Source: Neonectria sp. B-13 (lineage: Eukaryota > Ascomycota > Sordariomycetes > Hypocreales > Nectriaceae). Taken from it: a stretch of 64,000 nucleotides of DNA. Below, one piece after another: positions 1 to 10,974 of this stretch. Both the position numbers and the translations under genes were made by a program. The DNA lies in contig NOKP01000003.1 of NCBI GenBank assembly GCA_002682825.1, forward strand, positions 2,356,001 to 2,420,000. Direction: 5' to 3'. Under the pieces are notes generated by a model. It did not search any database. It was given only the letters and a program-made list of their open reading frames with translations, and was not told where the DNA came from. Within the stretch, counting starts at the first letter, position 1. Every line of letters starts with the position of its first letter.

Positions 1-168
1 GATTTCAGAGCAAAGGAAGCGCACCTTCAGGGTCGTCAGCTTCTTCTTCGTCGCGCACTGTTCTCAGTTCGTTAGCCTCGTGTCGCGGGTATTGTCATGC
101 ATCTCGGGGAGATATGTAGGCGTACGGAGGAGCTTGAAGCCCACGGTGGCGAGCTCGGTGGCGACCAT
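1..168 (-). CDS. Possible 5' end of a gene running off the left edge (unknown product)
   Basis: On the minus strand an ATG at 168 opens MVATELATVGFKLL. It is followed by a canonical-looking donor (GTACGC at 125), a CTAAC branch-like site and a CAG acceptor ending at 58. Splicing keeps the frame (LRDEEEADDPE) until another donor-like GTGCGC at 24, where the window ends. Without splicing, both stretches meet stops quickly. I do not recognise the protein. The call rests only on splice-signal grammar and an open frame of about 25 codons, so it could be chance. The sequence to the left of the window would settle it. Confidence 0.28.
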
Positions 169-1383
169 TGTGGCTGGGAGGCGCGGAGGGTCGTCAAGGT
201 CGAAGTCGAAGTCGAGGTCGAGGCCGAGGCAGGGAGAAGCTATATGCGATGGTTGCGGGCCTCAACGGCCTGCGCGAGCCTCGTCAGCGGCGTCGCAGGG
301 GACATGAATTGGAGGAGTCGAAGCTGGCGGCGGCCGGAGGATAGCAGAGGACGTAGGGGCTGAGGTCGGAGATGGAGAGGTTGAGGAATTGGCGATGGAG
401 ACGAAGCCAGGTTTCCGTGACGTGTGGTTGATTTACTCGACTGCCTGGCACTTTGGGGGCGTGATGGGCTGGCGTAGGAAGGCGACAGCTTGCCACTAAA
501 GGCCCTGTTGATTGGCTGACGCCCCACGCTTGCAGCACCACGGGCGCCGTTGCACGCTTGTACAAGCTACAAGATGAGATGAGCCAAGGGAGGACGCGCA
601 TCCATTGTCGTTCATCGGTGGGAATTTGATAATCGATTACGTGTTTTCCAGGCCTGGATCTCAATTTGATATCATTTTCCCTCTTAAAAAGTCCATTGCC
701 CTTTGATAACGAGCAGAATGAGATATCTCATCCAGCGTCTCCTCTACGCGTACACGCGAAGGATTTCTGCTGACGTTTGCGTTTGAGTTTCACGCCCTCA
801 GCACTCGGCTCTCACAGACCGGGGGTGGATATTTGTCTTCGAGAAATACGTCTTTTCTTGGAATTCCGCTTCTTTGAACCAAGCCTGCATCCCCCGTCGT
901 TGCAGAAAGCCCCATCACTGCAGCTCTTAGACATGCCCCTTTTTTCTGTCATTCTTGCAGCTCCTCCGGCAACAGGGGTTCTGGCTGTGACGCCTGTGAG
1001 CTGCAACCCGGCGGGGCACTCCTGCGAGGGGCCACGAAGTGGGGGTCCACCCCGAAGTCCCAGGGCTAGTGAGGCTCTTCAGTGGCCCCGTCCACTAAAA
1101 CGTGCGCCGGCGTAGGGTAGGCAAACCTCCAACTTAACTGCCAGTGTGGCTGGCCTCACGCCTCCAAATTCGACGTGTCGCTCCCCATCTTCACAGCGTA
1201 CGTTTCCTATGTTCGGCTCGACACCCGCCAACGCACCCCGACAACACGACTTGTCGCAACGTCTCGTCTTCGCATTGTAACCCTAGCTCGAATTTCAGAC
1301 CTACTTCTCTCCCTCTCTCCCTCTCCTCGACCTTACCCCAGAGCGTCTTGCTCCGGGGCCGAACCCCTCCGCCTTCGTCGACC
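169..1383. other. Intergenic region, no gene seen
   Basis: There is no convincing coding region here. The short open frames are GC-rich shadows without family resemblance. Just before the ARL3 start there is a pyrimidine-rich tract (about 1300-1340), as is common upstream of fungal start codons. The region probably holds the promoter and 5' leader of the ARL3-type gene and possibly that of the candidate gene at the left edge. Confidence 0.5.
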
Positions 1384-2028
1384 ATGTACCACCTCGCCAA
1401 GGGCATCTACCGCTATGCGACTAGCAAGGAGGAATACTCGGTCATCCTCCTCGGCCTCGACAACGCCGGCAAGACCACCTTCCACGAGCAGGTTAAATCC
1501 ATCTTCATCCCCAACGCCCCCGAGCCCAATCTCAAGACGGTCCCCACCGTCGGCCAGAACGTCTCGACCATCCCGCTGGCCGACATGTACCTGAAGCTCT
1601 GGGACGTCGGCGGCCAGCACTCCCTGCGCAACCTCTGGCAGAGCTACTACGCCAGCTGCCACGCCATCGTCTTCATCATCGACAGCACCGACATCGGCGA
1701 CGGGAACCTCGAGGACGAGGACTGCGACAACGACCGCCTGGAAGAGTGTCGCCTCGTCCTCGAGGACGTCCTGCAGAACAACGAGACCGAGGGCGTTCCC
1801 CTGCTGATCCTCGCCAACAAGCAAGATCGGGAAGACTGCGTCGAGACCATCCGCATCAAGGAAGGCCTCGTAAAGAAGGTCATGGAGGGCGACAAGGGCC
1901 TGAGCATCCGCGACTCGCGCGTGCTGTCCATGAGCGCCCTCACCGGCGATGGCGTCAAGGAAGCTATCGATTGGGTGCGCACGCGAGTGCAGTGGAATAA
2001 GGAATCGCGGCCGCCCGTCATGCGATAG
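1384..2028 (+). CDS. ARL3: ARL3/ARFRP1-type Arf-like small GTPase
   Basis: Single exon, 214 aa. This is an Arf-family GTPase of the yeast Arl3 / animal ARFRP1 branch, which acts at the trans-Golgi upstream of Arl1 and golgin recruitment. Visible motifs are the P-loop GLDNAGKT (residues 24-31), switch II WDVGGQ, the guanine-specificity motif NKQD and a late SAL element. The N-terminus is MYHL, with no glycine at position 2. It is therefore not a myristoylation substrate, and it fits the known Arl3 mode in which an N-terminally acetylated Met plus aromatic residue is used for Sys1-dependent targeting. The family norm is about 200 aa; the extra length sits in an acidic loop (about residues 100-120). 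The start was chosen because this ATG gives the conserved N-terminus; the frame is open upstream but shows no homology. The stop is 234 bp from the convergent RRP45 stop. Confidence 0.93.
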   Translation: MYHLAKGIYRYATSKEEYSVILLGLDNAGKTTFHEQVKSIFIPNAPEPNLKTVPTVGQNVSTIPLADMYLKLWDVGGQHSLRNLWQSYYASCHAIVFIIDSTDIGDGNLEDEDCDNDRLEECRLVLEDVLQNNETEGVPLLILANKQDREDCVETIRIKEGLVKKVMEGDKGLSIRDSRVLSMSALTGDGVKEAIDWVRTRVQWNKESRPPVMR

Positions 2029-2262
2029 CTGTGGCTTTATAACAGGCGAATGCAATGGTTTACGAGCTACGACACCGACTGTGCTGGGAGGGCGAGACTC
2101 CCGGCGGCGTATGAATGGGGGTTCACCTGGGTTAGCATCTTGGTCTTGCATGCATGGGAATATCGAGCGGTCCAGCCAGTTTTGCCTGGGGTATCATGCT
2201 TTATATTTTATTTTGACGTTGTTTTGTTTCGGTTTGTTTTCGGTTGCAATTAGATATCATCG

Positions 2263-3196
2263 TCACCTTTCATTTTCCGCCGTCAGTTCCGCCATGAACC
2301 CGCCCTTGTCTCTGCGCTTTACATCCTCGGCCAGTTTCAGATCCAGCAGGTCCGTCAACTCCCTGGACCTGTTCAGCGCACCCGTCGCACACTGGATGAA
2401 CAGCGGCGCCTCCAGGGCGGCGCCTCCGAACTTGGCGATCTGACAGAGCTCGCCGTGCTTGTTGATGCTGTACGTGCACGTGCTGACTCGCAGTTGCTCC
2501 TCCAGCCACGTTGTGTCCACGAGCACCTGCTCGCCGTCCTCGCCAAAGAAGCTGAACGTCACGCAGAAGGGCGAGTGCAGCCAGCTCAGGGGCACGGGCT
2601 CTCGCTCGGCCGAGGTGTAGACCGTAAGCGTCTCTCCCTCGATGGTGGTGTCAGGTTTTCGGAAATGGCGAAGGGCGGCGATCACGGCCAGACAGGCGCA
2701 GTCAGTGAGGTTTCCGTCGTGGGTGAGGACGTGGAGGTCGACTCTGATGGACCAGCACTTCTGCCCCGCGATTAGACATAGTGACTCGGTGTCTAGAGCA
2801 CCGGATCTTCGAACTGTCTTTTCGAGCAATCTAGATAGCAGCACTTCCTCCAGAGAAGGGCGGTTGACCTCGTAAGAAGGCGCGATCATCGGACTGAGTT
2901 CCGAAGTGATTGTGAAGACTCCATCGAAAGGACGGTCCGAATACGGCACCGTCACCTCGGCCGAGACCTTGGCCAATACTCTACATCGCCAGTCAGTAAC
3001 CCGGAGTGAAATCAGGGCCCAATGGAACGTACCTCGTCTTTCCAAACTTGACTTCAACCACACCATACTCGTCGCCAAAGGTGAGTTCCAGCGGCCGGAA
3101 TTGGTCGAATTTGCGGCCATCTATCCGCAAGCCCTCATCTAGGGCCTGGGTGACAAAAGTCCGCTCGGGAAGAGACGGTTCAGCTTCTCGAGGCAT
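2263..3196 (-). CDS. RRP45: Exosome complex RNase PH-like subunit RRP45 (EXOSC9)
   Basis: Two exons (3196-3033 and 2980-2263; 52-bp intron with GTACGT donor and TAG acceptor), 293 aa. It is a ring subunit of the nuclear and cytoplasmic RNA exosome, which processes and degrades RNA 3' to 5'. The eukaryotic ring subunits are structural rather than catalytic. The N-terminal block ERTFVTQALDEGLRIDGRK followed by DQFRPLELTFG is diagnostic for Rrp45/PM-Scl75. An RNase PH fold follows, with the paired sequence DLHVLTHDGNLTDCACLAVI in the middle. The length is close to yeast Rrp45 (305 aa). It is divergent from CWC15 with 255 bp between start codons, so the two genes, both of nuclear RNA metabolism, probably share a promoter region. 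Confidence 0.93.
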
Positions 3197-3451
3197 GGTG
3201 ACGTGTCTAAATTTCTTTCTTGGGTTGTTGGAGAGGCTTCAGACGGCGCTGAATTTCATACCGAAGACCGTGGGGCTGTGAGATCACTGAGAAATTCTGC
3301 CGGGCGGTGAGCTCGCATTTCACCTTGGCCGGCAGTGTCTGGCGCGTTTCGGTGACCTGCAACTCACACGACAACTACGTCGACGCCGTCGCATCCTCTC
3401 TTCTCCCATTTCTCCCACATCTCCCATTGGTACTTTCGAAAGGGAACGACA

Positions 3452-4384
3452 ATGACGACCGCCCACAGACCGACCTTCGATCCTGTCAGTCCCTCCCGAT
3501 GCAGCGCCGTTTCCATCCAGAACTAACATCTCCCAGGCTGTTGGCAAAGAGGCCCTCCGTGGCCCAGCCTACCACCAGCGCCTGCTGCCCGCACACACGC
3601 AGCTCAAGTTCCGCCAAGCGGGCCAAGGCGGCGACGCCGACGAACCGACCCGCGATCTCGCTGCCGAGCTGCTCGCTGCCGAGGCCGCCCACAAGTCCAA
3701 GAAGAACGGGGTTTTGGCCCCCGCCGACGACGAGGATGACGACGTCGAGATGTCCGGGACCGTGAAGCGCTCGCTGTCGAACGAGGAAGAGAACTTGGAG
3801 GCCAAGAGGCGGCGGATTTTGGCCGAGACAAGGGACATTGATGCGGATGATGACAGCCAGGAGGACGACGAGGACAGCGACGATGATGACGACGACAGCG
3901 ACGATGATTCAGATGCGGAGCTGCAGAGAGAGTTGGACCGCGTAAGGAGAGAGCGAGAGGAAAAGAAGAGAAAAGAGGTACGTCACGACACAGCCCATCA
4001 CCTCTTTCGCCAGGATATAGCCTAACATCCAGCCCAGGAACTCGAACGCCTGAAAGCCGAGGAAGATGCCCGAGAACGAAACATTGCCCTGGGCAACCCC
4101 CTCCTCAACAAGCAAGATTTCACCATGAAACGCCGGTGGGACGACGACGTGGTCTTCAAGAACCAAGCCCGTGGTACTGAGGAGAAGGGCAAGAAGAAGG
4201 AGTTTGTCAACGTGAGTTTTCTATATTCCCCCCTTTGGCAGCATTTGCATGGTCCCCTTTTAAATCTTTACGGTTCTCTCTACCCTCAACTTTATACAAG
4301 AAACGATTTTGCTGACCTCGATCCCGTTAGGATCTCCTCCGCTCTGATTTCCATAGACGTTTCATGAGCAAGTACGTTAGATAA
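3452..4384 (+). CDS. CWC15: Pre-mRNA-splicing factor CWC15 (Cwf15)
   Basis: Four exons (3452-3484, 3537-3977, 4038-4211, 4331-4384), 233 aa. It is a component of the Prp19/NineTeen-associated spliceosomal complex. The first exon is only 11 codons ([11 protein letters not shown]) and matches the conserved family start; the 52-bp first intron has a clear CTAAC branch site. The protein has an acidic Asp/Ser-rich centre (about residues 110-140), a charged coiled-coil helix ([19 protein letters not shown]) and the family-specific C-terminal block with [17 protein letters not shown], then [14 protein letters not shown] encoded across the last intron. The last exon is 18 codons. The stop lies 54 bp from the convergent xylulokinase stop, so the two 3' UTRs almost certainly overlap. 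Confidence 0.93.
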
Positions 4385-4438
4385 ACTCATATCGAGAAGA
4401 AAACACCCTTTGTTAGACATTAGATACCCTCATTCATT

Positions 4439-6320
4439 TTATTTTCCCTCGTTCGATTTTCTGCGTCCGTCGTCTGAGTGGCGATCCTCCTCTGCGAGAA
4501 TCTGGTACTCCATGCGTTCGAAGGCACCCAACACTTTGCCGTACCTTTGATAGAGGCCGTCGCGGAATCCATCATCCACTCGCTCGATGGAGCCCTCCTC
4601 GGTCCAGCGCTTGCCGATGAGGTCGTCGAAGGTCTCGCCTTCCTCGCGCTCCATGGCCCAGAGCGCCTTGTACGCGCCGCCCATGGCGCACGCGTTGCCG
4701 CCGACGTCGAGTTTGTAGACGCCCTCGGAGCCACCGAGGACCTCGCCGATAACCTTCGCAATGGCTGGGTTCATCGAGCCGCCGCCCACAAGGTAGATAC
4801 GGCGGGGCTGGGCGGGCAGGCCTTGGCCGGGGCTATGGACGAGGTTGTGGGAGCGGAGTCGCATGGACAGGGCCTGGGACTCGACGATGAGGCGCGCATC
4901 GGTCTCCTTGTCCCAGCCGTGCGACGCCTCCTGGAGGTGGGAGCCGTCGGGCTCGCAGCTGTAGCGCCAGGTGCCGGCGCGGATGTTAGGGACCACCTCA
5001 CGGAGGGGAAAGTACAGGCCGAGCTTGGCAGGGTCGTCGGCGGTGGCGGCGCCCAGGGGCGGAGTGTCGAGGACGGCCTTGTTGAAGTTGGCCCAGGGGT
5101 CGCCGGACTCGGGCTTGGGTAGCTGATCGCGGACCTTTTCGCGGGCCAGGCCGCCGTTCTTGTAGCAGAGCATGAACATGTAGTGGCCCTGTGTGGTCGG
5201 GTGGTTGAAGAAGTGGTAGCCGCCGTCGGGTTTGTACTTGGGGGTGTTCATGAGGAAGGTAGTCGAGGTGCCGAGGGAAACAATGGCGTCGAGGGGCCGC
5301 AGCGGCAGGGCGAGGATGGTGGCCGGGTTGTCTCCGGTGAAGGGCGTGATCTGGCAGTCGGGGCTGAAGCCGTGGCGGCGGACGAAGTAGGGCGAGATGC
5401 CGCCGAGGATGGCGCCGCCGTCGAGACACACGGCGCCGAGTTTCTGTCGCAGCTCGGCCGCGCCGTCCTTGCCGCCGGCGGCGAGGGCGAGGAGCTCCTC
5501 GCTGTAGGCCTGGCGGGATATGTCCCACAGGTTCATGCCGCACACGTCGCTGATGTCCATGGGGGCGATGGAGCCGAGGAGGACCGAGGCCAGCCATGAC
5601 GAGACGAGGGCGATGTGCGCCGTCCTGGCGTACATGTCGGGTAGGTCCTTCTTCAGGCGCATGATCTGAGTGCCGGTGAAGCGCTGGGAGGATGCAGGTT
5701 AGTCTTGTCTCTGGGCGTATTTCTGGGCGTACAGGCTTGTGTTTCTCGACTTACATGATGAGCGCCGCTGCCCGTGACCTCGGCGAGCCTCTGGCGGCCG
5801 CCCAGGGCCTCGTCGAAGGCATCGCACTGATCCTGGGTGCTGTGATCCTGCCAATTGGGCGAGAACTCGTGGGCGAGGGCGCGCGGGAGCTGGTCGACGA
5901 GGGACTGTTCGGGATCCAGGCGCTTGAGGGCCTCGGAGGCGGAGGCGTTCCAGAAGACGCTGCCGTGCTGCTGGCACGAGCCGCTGATGGCTCGGATGCG
6001 GGAGAGGGGCACGGGCACGGCGGCGGCGAGACGGTCGAGGACGAGGTCGAGCGATTCCATCCAGAGGGCGACGGGCGCGAAGACTTCGCCGGTGGCGTCG
6101 CGCACGTGGACGCCTTTCTTGATGCCATACTTGGCGCCGAAGTCGGCGTCGAAGTCGACCTTGGCTTCGCCGATGACTTTGAGGTCGGAGTCGACGACGA
6201 TGGCTGCGAGGCGGTGTTAGTCATGGCGACGCAACTGTGCGGTGGTGAAGGGGACATGCCTTTGAGTTGCTGAGTGGACAGGTCAAAGCCCAGATACAGA
6301 GGTCGCGTGTCGGAAGGCAT
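4439..6320 (-). CDS. xkiA: D-xylulokinase (FGGY carbohydrate kinase)
   Basis: Three exons (6320-6260, 6203-5755, 5683-4439), 584 aa. It phosphorylates D-xylulose to D-xylulose 5-phosphate, feeding xylose and arabinose into the pentose phosphate pathway; it is cytosolic. The N-terminus [13 protein letters not shown] is the FGGY phosphate-binding start. Further conserved blocks are [51 protein letters not shown] (carrying the presumed catalytic Asp), [10 protein letters not shown] and [15 protein letters not shown]. The length matches fungal xylulokinases (about 570-600 aa). Intron 1 (6204-6259) has to use a GC donor: AAAG then GCATGT, with CTAAC and CAG, is the only splice that restores the family sequence LKAIVVDS. 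Intron 2 is a normal GT-AG intron of 71 bp. A 2.2-kb intergenic region lies upstream, as in regulated catabolic genes. A GGCTAAA, the XlnR/Xyr1-type site, occurs at 7486 but is far away and unproven. Confidence 0.95.
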
Positions 6321-8554
6321 GTTGGCAACTGGATCACGGGCACTTCAGGTACAAGATTGGAAGGGCAATGGGATCAACCAGGACAGAGGCCCGTCAGCGG
6401 GATGGATTGTGGACTCGAGCAGTCGGCAAAATGGGTGGTTGGTTTGGTGAGAGGCTTCTTCTGTGTGGAGGGCGCGGGCAATATACGATGAAGATGAGAG
6501 AGCGGGACGGACTACGAGGATGGCGGGGTTGATGTGACAGAAGAGGAGGAAGATTGGATGGAAGGGGTAGGAACGAGAGCGACGGACGGACGAAGACGGC
6601 GGCGACGGTTTATACTTACTTGGCAGTAGCACACCCGCTCCTCTGTATCCGTCCGTACCTTAGACCGCTACCTTGGACACACTCACGACACGACAGGACT
6701 CACTGCAGACACGACCTCCGTCCCTCTACCTCGCCTTGCCTCTTCTGTAACACGACACGACACCACCGCCCGGGAAGCGGGAAGCAAAGAGGAGGGGTAA
6801 GTTGGAGAAGACAGCCAAGCCAGCCAGCTATCATGAGAAAGAAAAGAAAAAGAGTGGAGGAGGTGTGCACCAAGTAAGCCAGGCAAGGCGAAGGAAGACC
6901 GATTGACATGCACTGCGTCGCATCAATGATTCAATTGCACCCGAGTTCGCGTCCACGATGGATTCCAGTGGCGTGGGGGGGCGAATTGATTAGTACTTGG
7001 CCAGCAGCTGACAAGCGATGCTCATCCCATTGCCCTGAGCTGCCAACGAAGCAGAGAGACATGGCGAGTCACGATGGACAATGGCCCTTGTTACTTATTC
7101 TGGGGACAGATGCGTTCAGGGCTCCGTCATGTTTGTCCCAGTTTAACGTGGGGTTCGCACTTGGCCTTGCGTCGGTCAGTCCCTTTATCCTTGTACCGGT
7201 ACCGCATTCGTCACCTCCCGCTGTTCACTTGCACGGACCCGACACATGCTGGGATTGTTGGATCGACGGGCTAAAGAGCCTCCTTCCAGCGCCTATCAGT
7301 GTATGTACAGGTACGACGATCGTGTTCTCAGCGAGTTCTTTCTGATCTGACAGTGTATTCATTTTTTTCTTCTATATTCATCATCCAGTTTCCCCTTCTC
7401 TTCCCGTCTCTTGCTTTGGTTTCTACGTGCTTGTTTTTTTCCTTGTACTTTTTCTTACTCTTCTTCTTTCTTCTCTGCATCTTTAGGCTAAATGTCAATT
7501 ACTTATAACCCACCCAATAGGGTGGAAGAAATTTGTCTGTCGCTAGACCGTCCTCGTGAGTACGGTGAGAAACCAATTGGCGACGAGCGCTTGTAGAGAA
7601 GAGGAGGCTCCTAGCCCAAGGTGGGCATGGGCGACGTGCAGAAGTCGAGGACAAAAAATACGGGGCTGATAGGACGAGCGAGGGAGAGAGAGAGAGAGAC
7701 GAAGAGAGTGGTAGGAGGGTGGAGGTGGCATTGGAAATAGGACTTGCAGTAGCACGCAGCACGCAGCATGCAGAGCCTGGACCTGCAACCAGGGACCCCC
7801 CGAGCCAGGGCCATTCAGCCAGGGCCGGAGCCTCGAGTTTACCCTTTGTGGCACTCAACACGCCCTGGACCGTTGGTCATTGACTGCCGGGCCGGTCGTG
7901 GGGGGAGGCGGCACACATGCCAGATACGACTAGGCCCCCTGTTGGGGCGCGTCCAGACGATGTCCGCCCCTTTCAAGCCATCCTGGTCCATGCCGTCCCA
8001 TGCTGCCTCGTGCTGTCCCATGACGCTGCAGCCTTGATGTTGCAATGCTTGGTACTGCAGAATTCCGTGCACCGTCTTGCCGTGTTTTCTCGATGCTCCC
8101 CCCCTCCCTCCTCCAATACCCTGCTGGATTGAACCTTGTGTGTGTGTGTGTGTGTGTATCAGCGGCGCCCTAATGCATGTGCGGTGCATCTCTCCGGCGC
8201 TCGGGAGCCATCTGGTATCATGAATAGTGAAGGGGTAGGTTAAAGACCTCTCGGGGTTCTCGGAGAGAGGTGTGTGTTTTGTGTTCTCAACTCCGTATCC
8301 GTAAGCTTATTTTGCCTTGACCTGTTGGCCTCCGGCTTTCATCCGTAACTCCAGCTCTTCCGGACGGGATCCACCTCGAGCTCGCGCACCACCCGATCTC
8401 AGTCACCGCCCATCGGTCACAAGTTCAAGAAGCCCAGGGCCCCCAAACCTGATGGATGACCAGACGTGGGATGAGGAAGGGATTCGGGGAGCTCGGTCGG
8501 TGGGTTTCGGTGCCAGGAAACAGCTGCCTTTCGATTGCAGTCGCCGCTCGCCCT
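6321..8554. other. Intergenic region upstream of xylulokinase; pyrimidine tract and TG microsatellite
   Basis: No coding region is supported. The stretch holds a strongly pyrimidine-rich plus-strand tract (about 7365-7485) and a pure TG dinucleotide run (8137-8157). The long open frame across the pyrimidine tract is only a Phe/Leu-rich by-product of T-richness. The right part is the 3' flank of the CDF transporter. The left part should contain the xylulokinase promoter on the minus strand. Confidence 0.5.
8137..8157. repeat. TG dinucleotide microsatellite
   Basis: About ten uninterrupted TG units lie in the intergenic region between the xylulokinase start and the CDF transporter stop. It is a simple slippage repeat and a probable length-polymorphic marker. 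Confidence 0.9.
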
Positions 8555-10343
8555 CTAATGCTTGTGGTTGTGCTCGTGGTCGTGCGTTTTGCCGTTGGTC
8601 TTGTGATTGCCATCGCCATGGTGATCATGATCATCCACCTCGTCGCTCGATTCCTCCTCATCTGTCGACATGTTCACCGTCCCCCGGATAAAGTCGTCAA
8701 ACTTGGCGTTGACGGGTCCCTCCTTGGGGGCAAACCGGACTCGTACCCTCCTCACGCCGCGAACCTTGCCTCCCACCTGCGTGCGAACCGCGTCCTCTGC
8801 CTCCTTGGCCTGGTCTACGGTCCACGCTCCCGGCACCGCCAACTCCAAGTCGACCAGGTAGTTCTGCCCAGACTTGACGCCGCTCACTTCGCGCAGCTCG
8901 ACATTGTGCTCGTCGCCCAGGTTCAGCAGCGCCTTTTGTGTTTGCTTGCGCACTGAAGCCTTGATTTCCTCGTCGATGCTCTGATCCGCCAGTTCGTAGA
9001 ATGCCGCCATCGTGTTGCCCCAGCCAGCGTGAATCACCATGAAGGAAATCAGCAGCCCGCCGACGGGGTCCAGCCACGCGGCGTTCTCAACTGCATTGGC
9101 CCCCATGATGGCGGCCAACGTCACAAAGCCCGTCAGACTATCGACACGGTGGTGAATGGCATTGGATGCCAGGACGGATGACTTGCGTTCGCGCGCAACC
9201 TTCATTGCTGCGATTGGTCAATTCCTCAGTTCTTGCGTTTTGACTAGCGACCCCTGGAGCTATTTTTCGTTCGTCTCATAAAAAGATAACGGACATGTGT
9301 CGACGGAATGGAAATTCAAACTTACTTGCGTGGTATAGCCATTCCTTGATCAAAATGGTTCCTGCAGCCAGCCATGCGGCATGCATGCTCGGGATCCCCA
9401 AGGCGGCGGCCCCATGGGAATGGCTGTGGCCGTGGCCGACATGCCCCATCATGCCATGCGCTGCCTCGGGGTAAAAGTGACCGTATAGACTGATGCCGCT
9501 TTCCCAGCCCATGTATAATCCGCCGGCCAAAAGCATGCCCGAGACACCCAGCGAGCCCAAGCTCTCAATCTTGCCAAAACCTTGTGGGAAACGGTCGGTC
9601 GGCGGCTTCAGGCTCCACGATACGGTCGCAAGCGTGAGGACGTCCGAGGCGAGATCGGTGATGCTGTGCCAGGCGTCGGCCGTCATGGCCTTGGAATTGA
9701 AGGCCCAACCGCCAGCGAACTTCGCGATTGCCATGCACAAGTTCGACAGCAGGCCAATCCGGGTGATGCGCACACCCGGGTCGTCCTTGTTGGTCGAGGT
9801 CAGGAAGGCATTGTCGTGGTGATGGTGGCCGCCGGGGCCGTGGCTGTGGCCGTGGCCGCTGTGGGCTCGGCTCTGTGATGTCGACACGGCCATGAGGGAT
9901 GGTAGGGAGCGAAGTTTGCTGCGCAGGGTGGCTAGATGGGGGAGATTAGGGTGTGCGATTGTGGACGCGCGGGAGGATGTGGAGGAAGAAGGAGAGGATG
10001 AAGGAGAGGATGAGGATGAGGAAGAAAATCGGGGCGAGGAGGCTCGAGCTAGATAAGCACGACTGGAGAGGGCGACGACGGCAGAAGCAGTCTGGAGGAC
10101 GCGTAGGCAGGCGACGTGTGATTTAGGTGTCCTCAGGAGAAGCATCTGGCCTCGTCCGGGTCGCGAGACATGTCCCCACGACAGGCTGCGGGAGGTGTGG
10201 GCGGCGCGGGCGTGGACGTGCGCGTATGTGGGAGCTGTGTCTGGAGCTGGCGCGGCAGCCGTAGCCGTGGCCGACACAGACGCCGACGTCACTCCAGACA
10301 GGCACACGTCCAGGCCCATGAGACGCCCAGCCTGGGAACTCAT
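8555..10343 (-). CDS. Mitochondrial-type cation diffusion facilitator (MMT1/MMT2-like metal transporter)
   Basis: Two exons (10343-9326 and 9207-8555; 118-bp intron), 556 aa. It is a CDF/SLC30-family transporter resembling the yeast Mmt1/Mmt2 mitochondrial iron transporters. The transport-site signature is present as ADAWHSITDLASD in the second helix and SNAIHHRVDSLTGF in the fifth. The usual membrane segments lie at about residues 190-400, and a C-terminal cytoplasmic metal-sensing domain follows (ALLNLGDEHNVELREVSG region). Three His-rich runs are visible: before helix 1 (GHGHSHGPGGHHHH), in the loop before helix 4 (GHGHSHSHG) and at the C-terminus (DDHDHHGDGNHK and beyond). The first 180 residues are Ser/Ala/Arg-rich and low in acid, as for a mitochondrial presequence. 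The ATG at 10343 is the longest start; an internal Met (MLLLRTPKSHVACLR) would give a more typical presequence. The metal transported cannot be read from sequence. Confidence 0.88.
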
Positions 10344-10938
10344 ACGGCCGGCCTGGGCTGGCGGCGCGCAGGGGGGTGTGTGTGTTTGTGTATGTGGTGT
10401 GTGATGTGTGGTGTGTGTGAGGGAAAAGCGGCCGTCCAGCAGGAAAGGGAGACGAGGGGACTCTGCGTGCGGCGAAGAGAGCGTCGGCGAGGACGAGGGC
10501 GAGGGTGGTGATGGTGTGAGCCCGCCAAAGACGGAGAGAGAGGGAGAGAGAAGGGGAGCTTTTGGTTGACGATTTGCCTCAGGTCGCCTTGTTCCTGGCT
10601 ACTGGCCTGGCTGGGCCCGTTAACGGAGACCGGACGTAGTTGCTCGGGTCGGCGCAAGCAGGTGGTTTTTTGTGCTCGGTTGGTCCGGCCTTCTCAGTTC
10701 TGGGGCCTTTGGAGCCTTGGGGGATAATCTGATGCTGCAATTGGCAGCTAACTCCATCTGATGAATTCTTCGAACGACCTGAGAACCCACTCGAGCACAA
10801 CACGGACGCAGTTCCGGTCGCCGGAGTTGAAATTGGTGAAGAGGTTGCCGTCTTCAATCTTATCAGTGGGCTTTGAACTCCAGCTCTCAGCTCTGGCCGG
10901 GACGGAACGGGAGCCAGCCAAATCAGCGAGCGGTCAGG

Positions 10939-10974
10939 TCCACGCCCAAATCCACGCCCAGATCCACGTCCAAA
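10939..10974. repeat. Three degenerate 12-bp tandem units
   Basis: Units read TCCACGCCCAAA, TCCACGCCCAGA and TCCACGTCCAAA. The array lies in the divergent intergenic region about 600 bp upstream of the CDF start. Confidence 0.85.

Noticed and set aside
1333..2151. 272-codon minus-strand open frame opposite ARL3
   Set aside because: It is a shadow of the GC-biased third positions of the ARL3-type gene; no homology.
7299..7508. Hydrophobic Phe/Leu-rich open frame that looks like a membrane protein
   Set aside because: It is produced by the pyrimidine-rich tract; there is no family resemblance and the composition explains the hydrophobicity.
8456..8956. Plus-strand frame rich in Val/Ile resembling a membrane segment
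   Set aside because: It is the antisense of the His/Asp-rich C-terminal tail and cytoplasmic domain of the CDF transporter.
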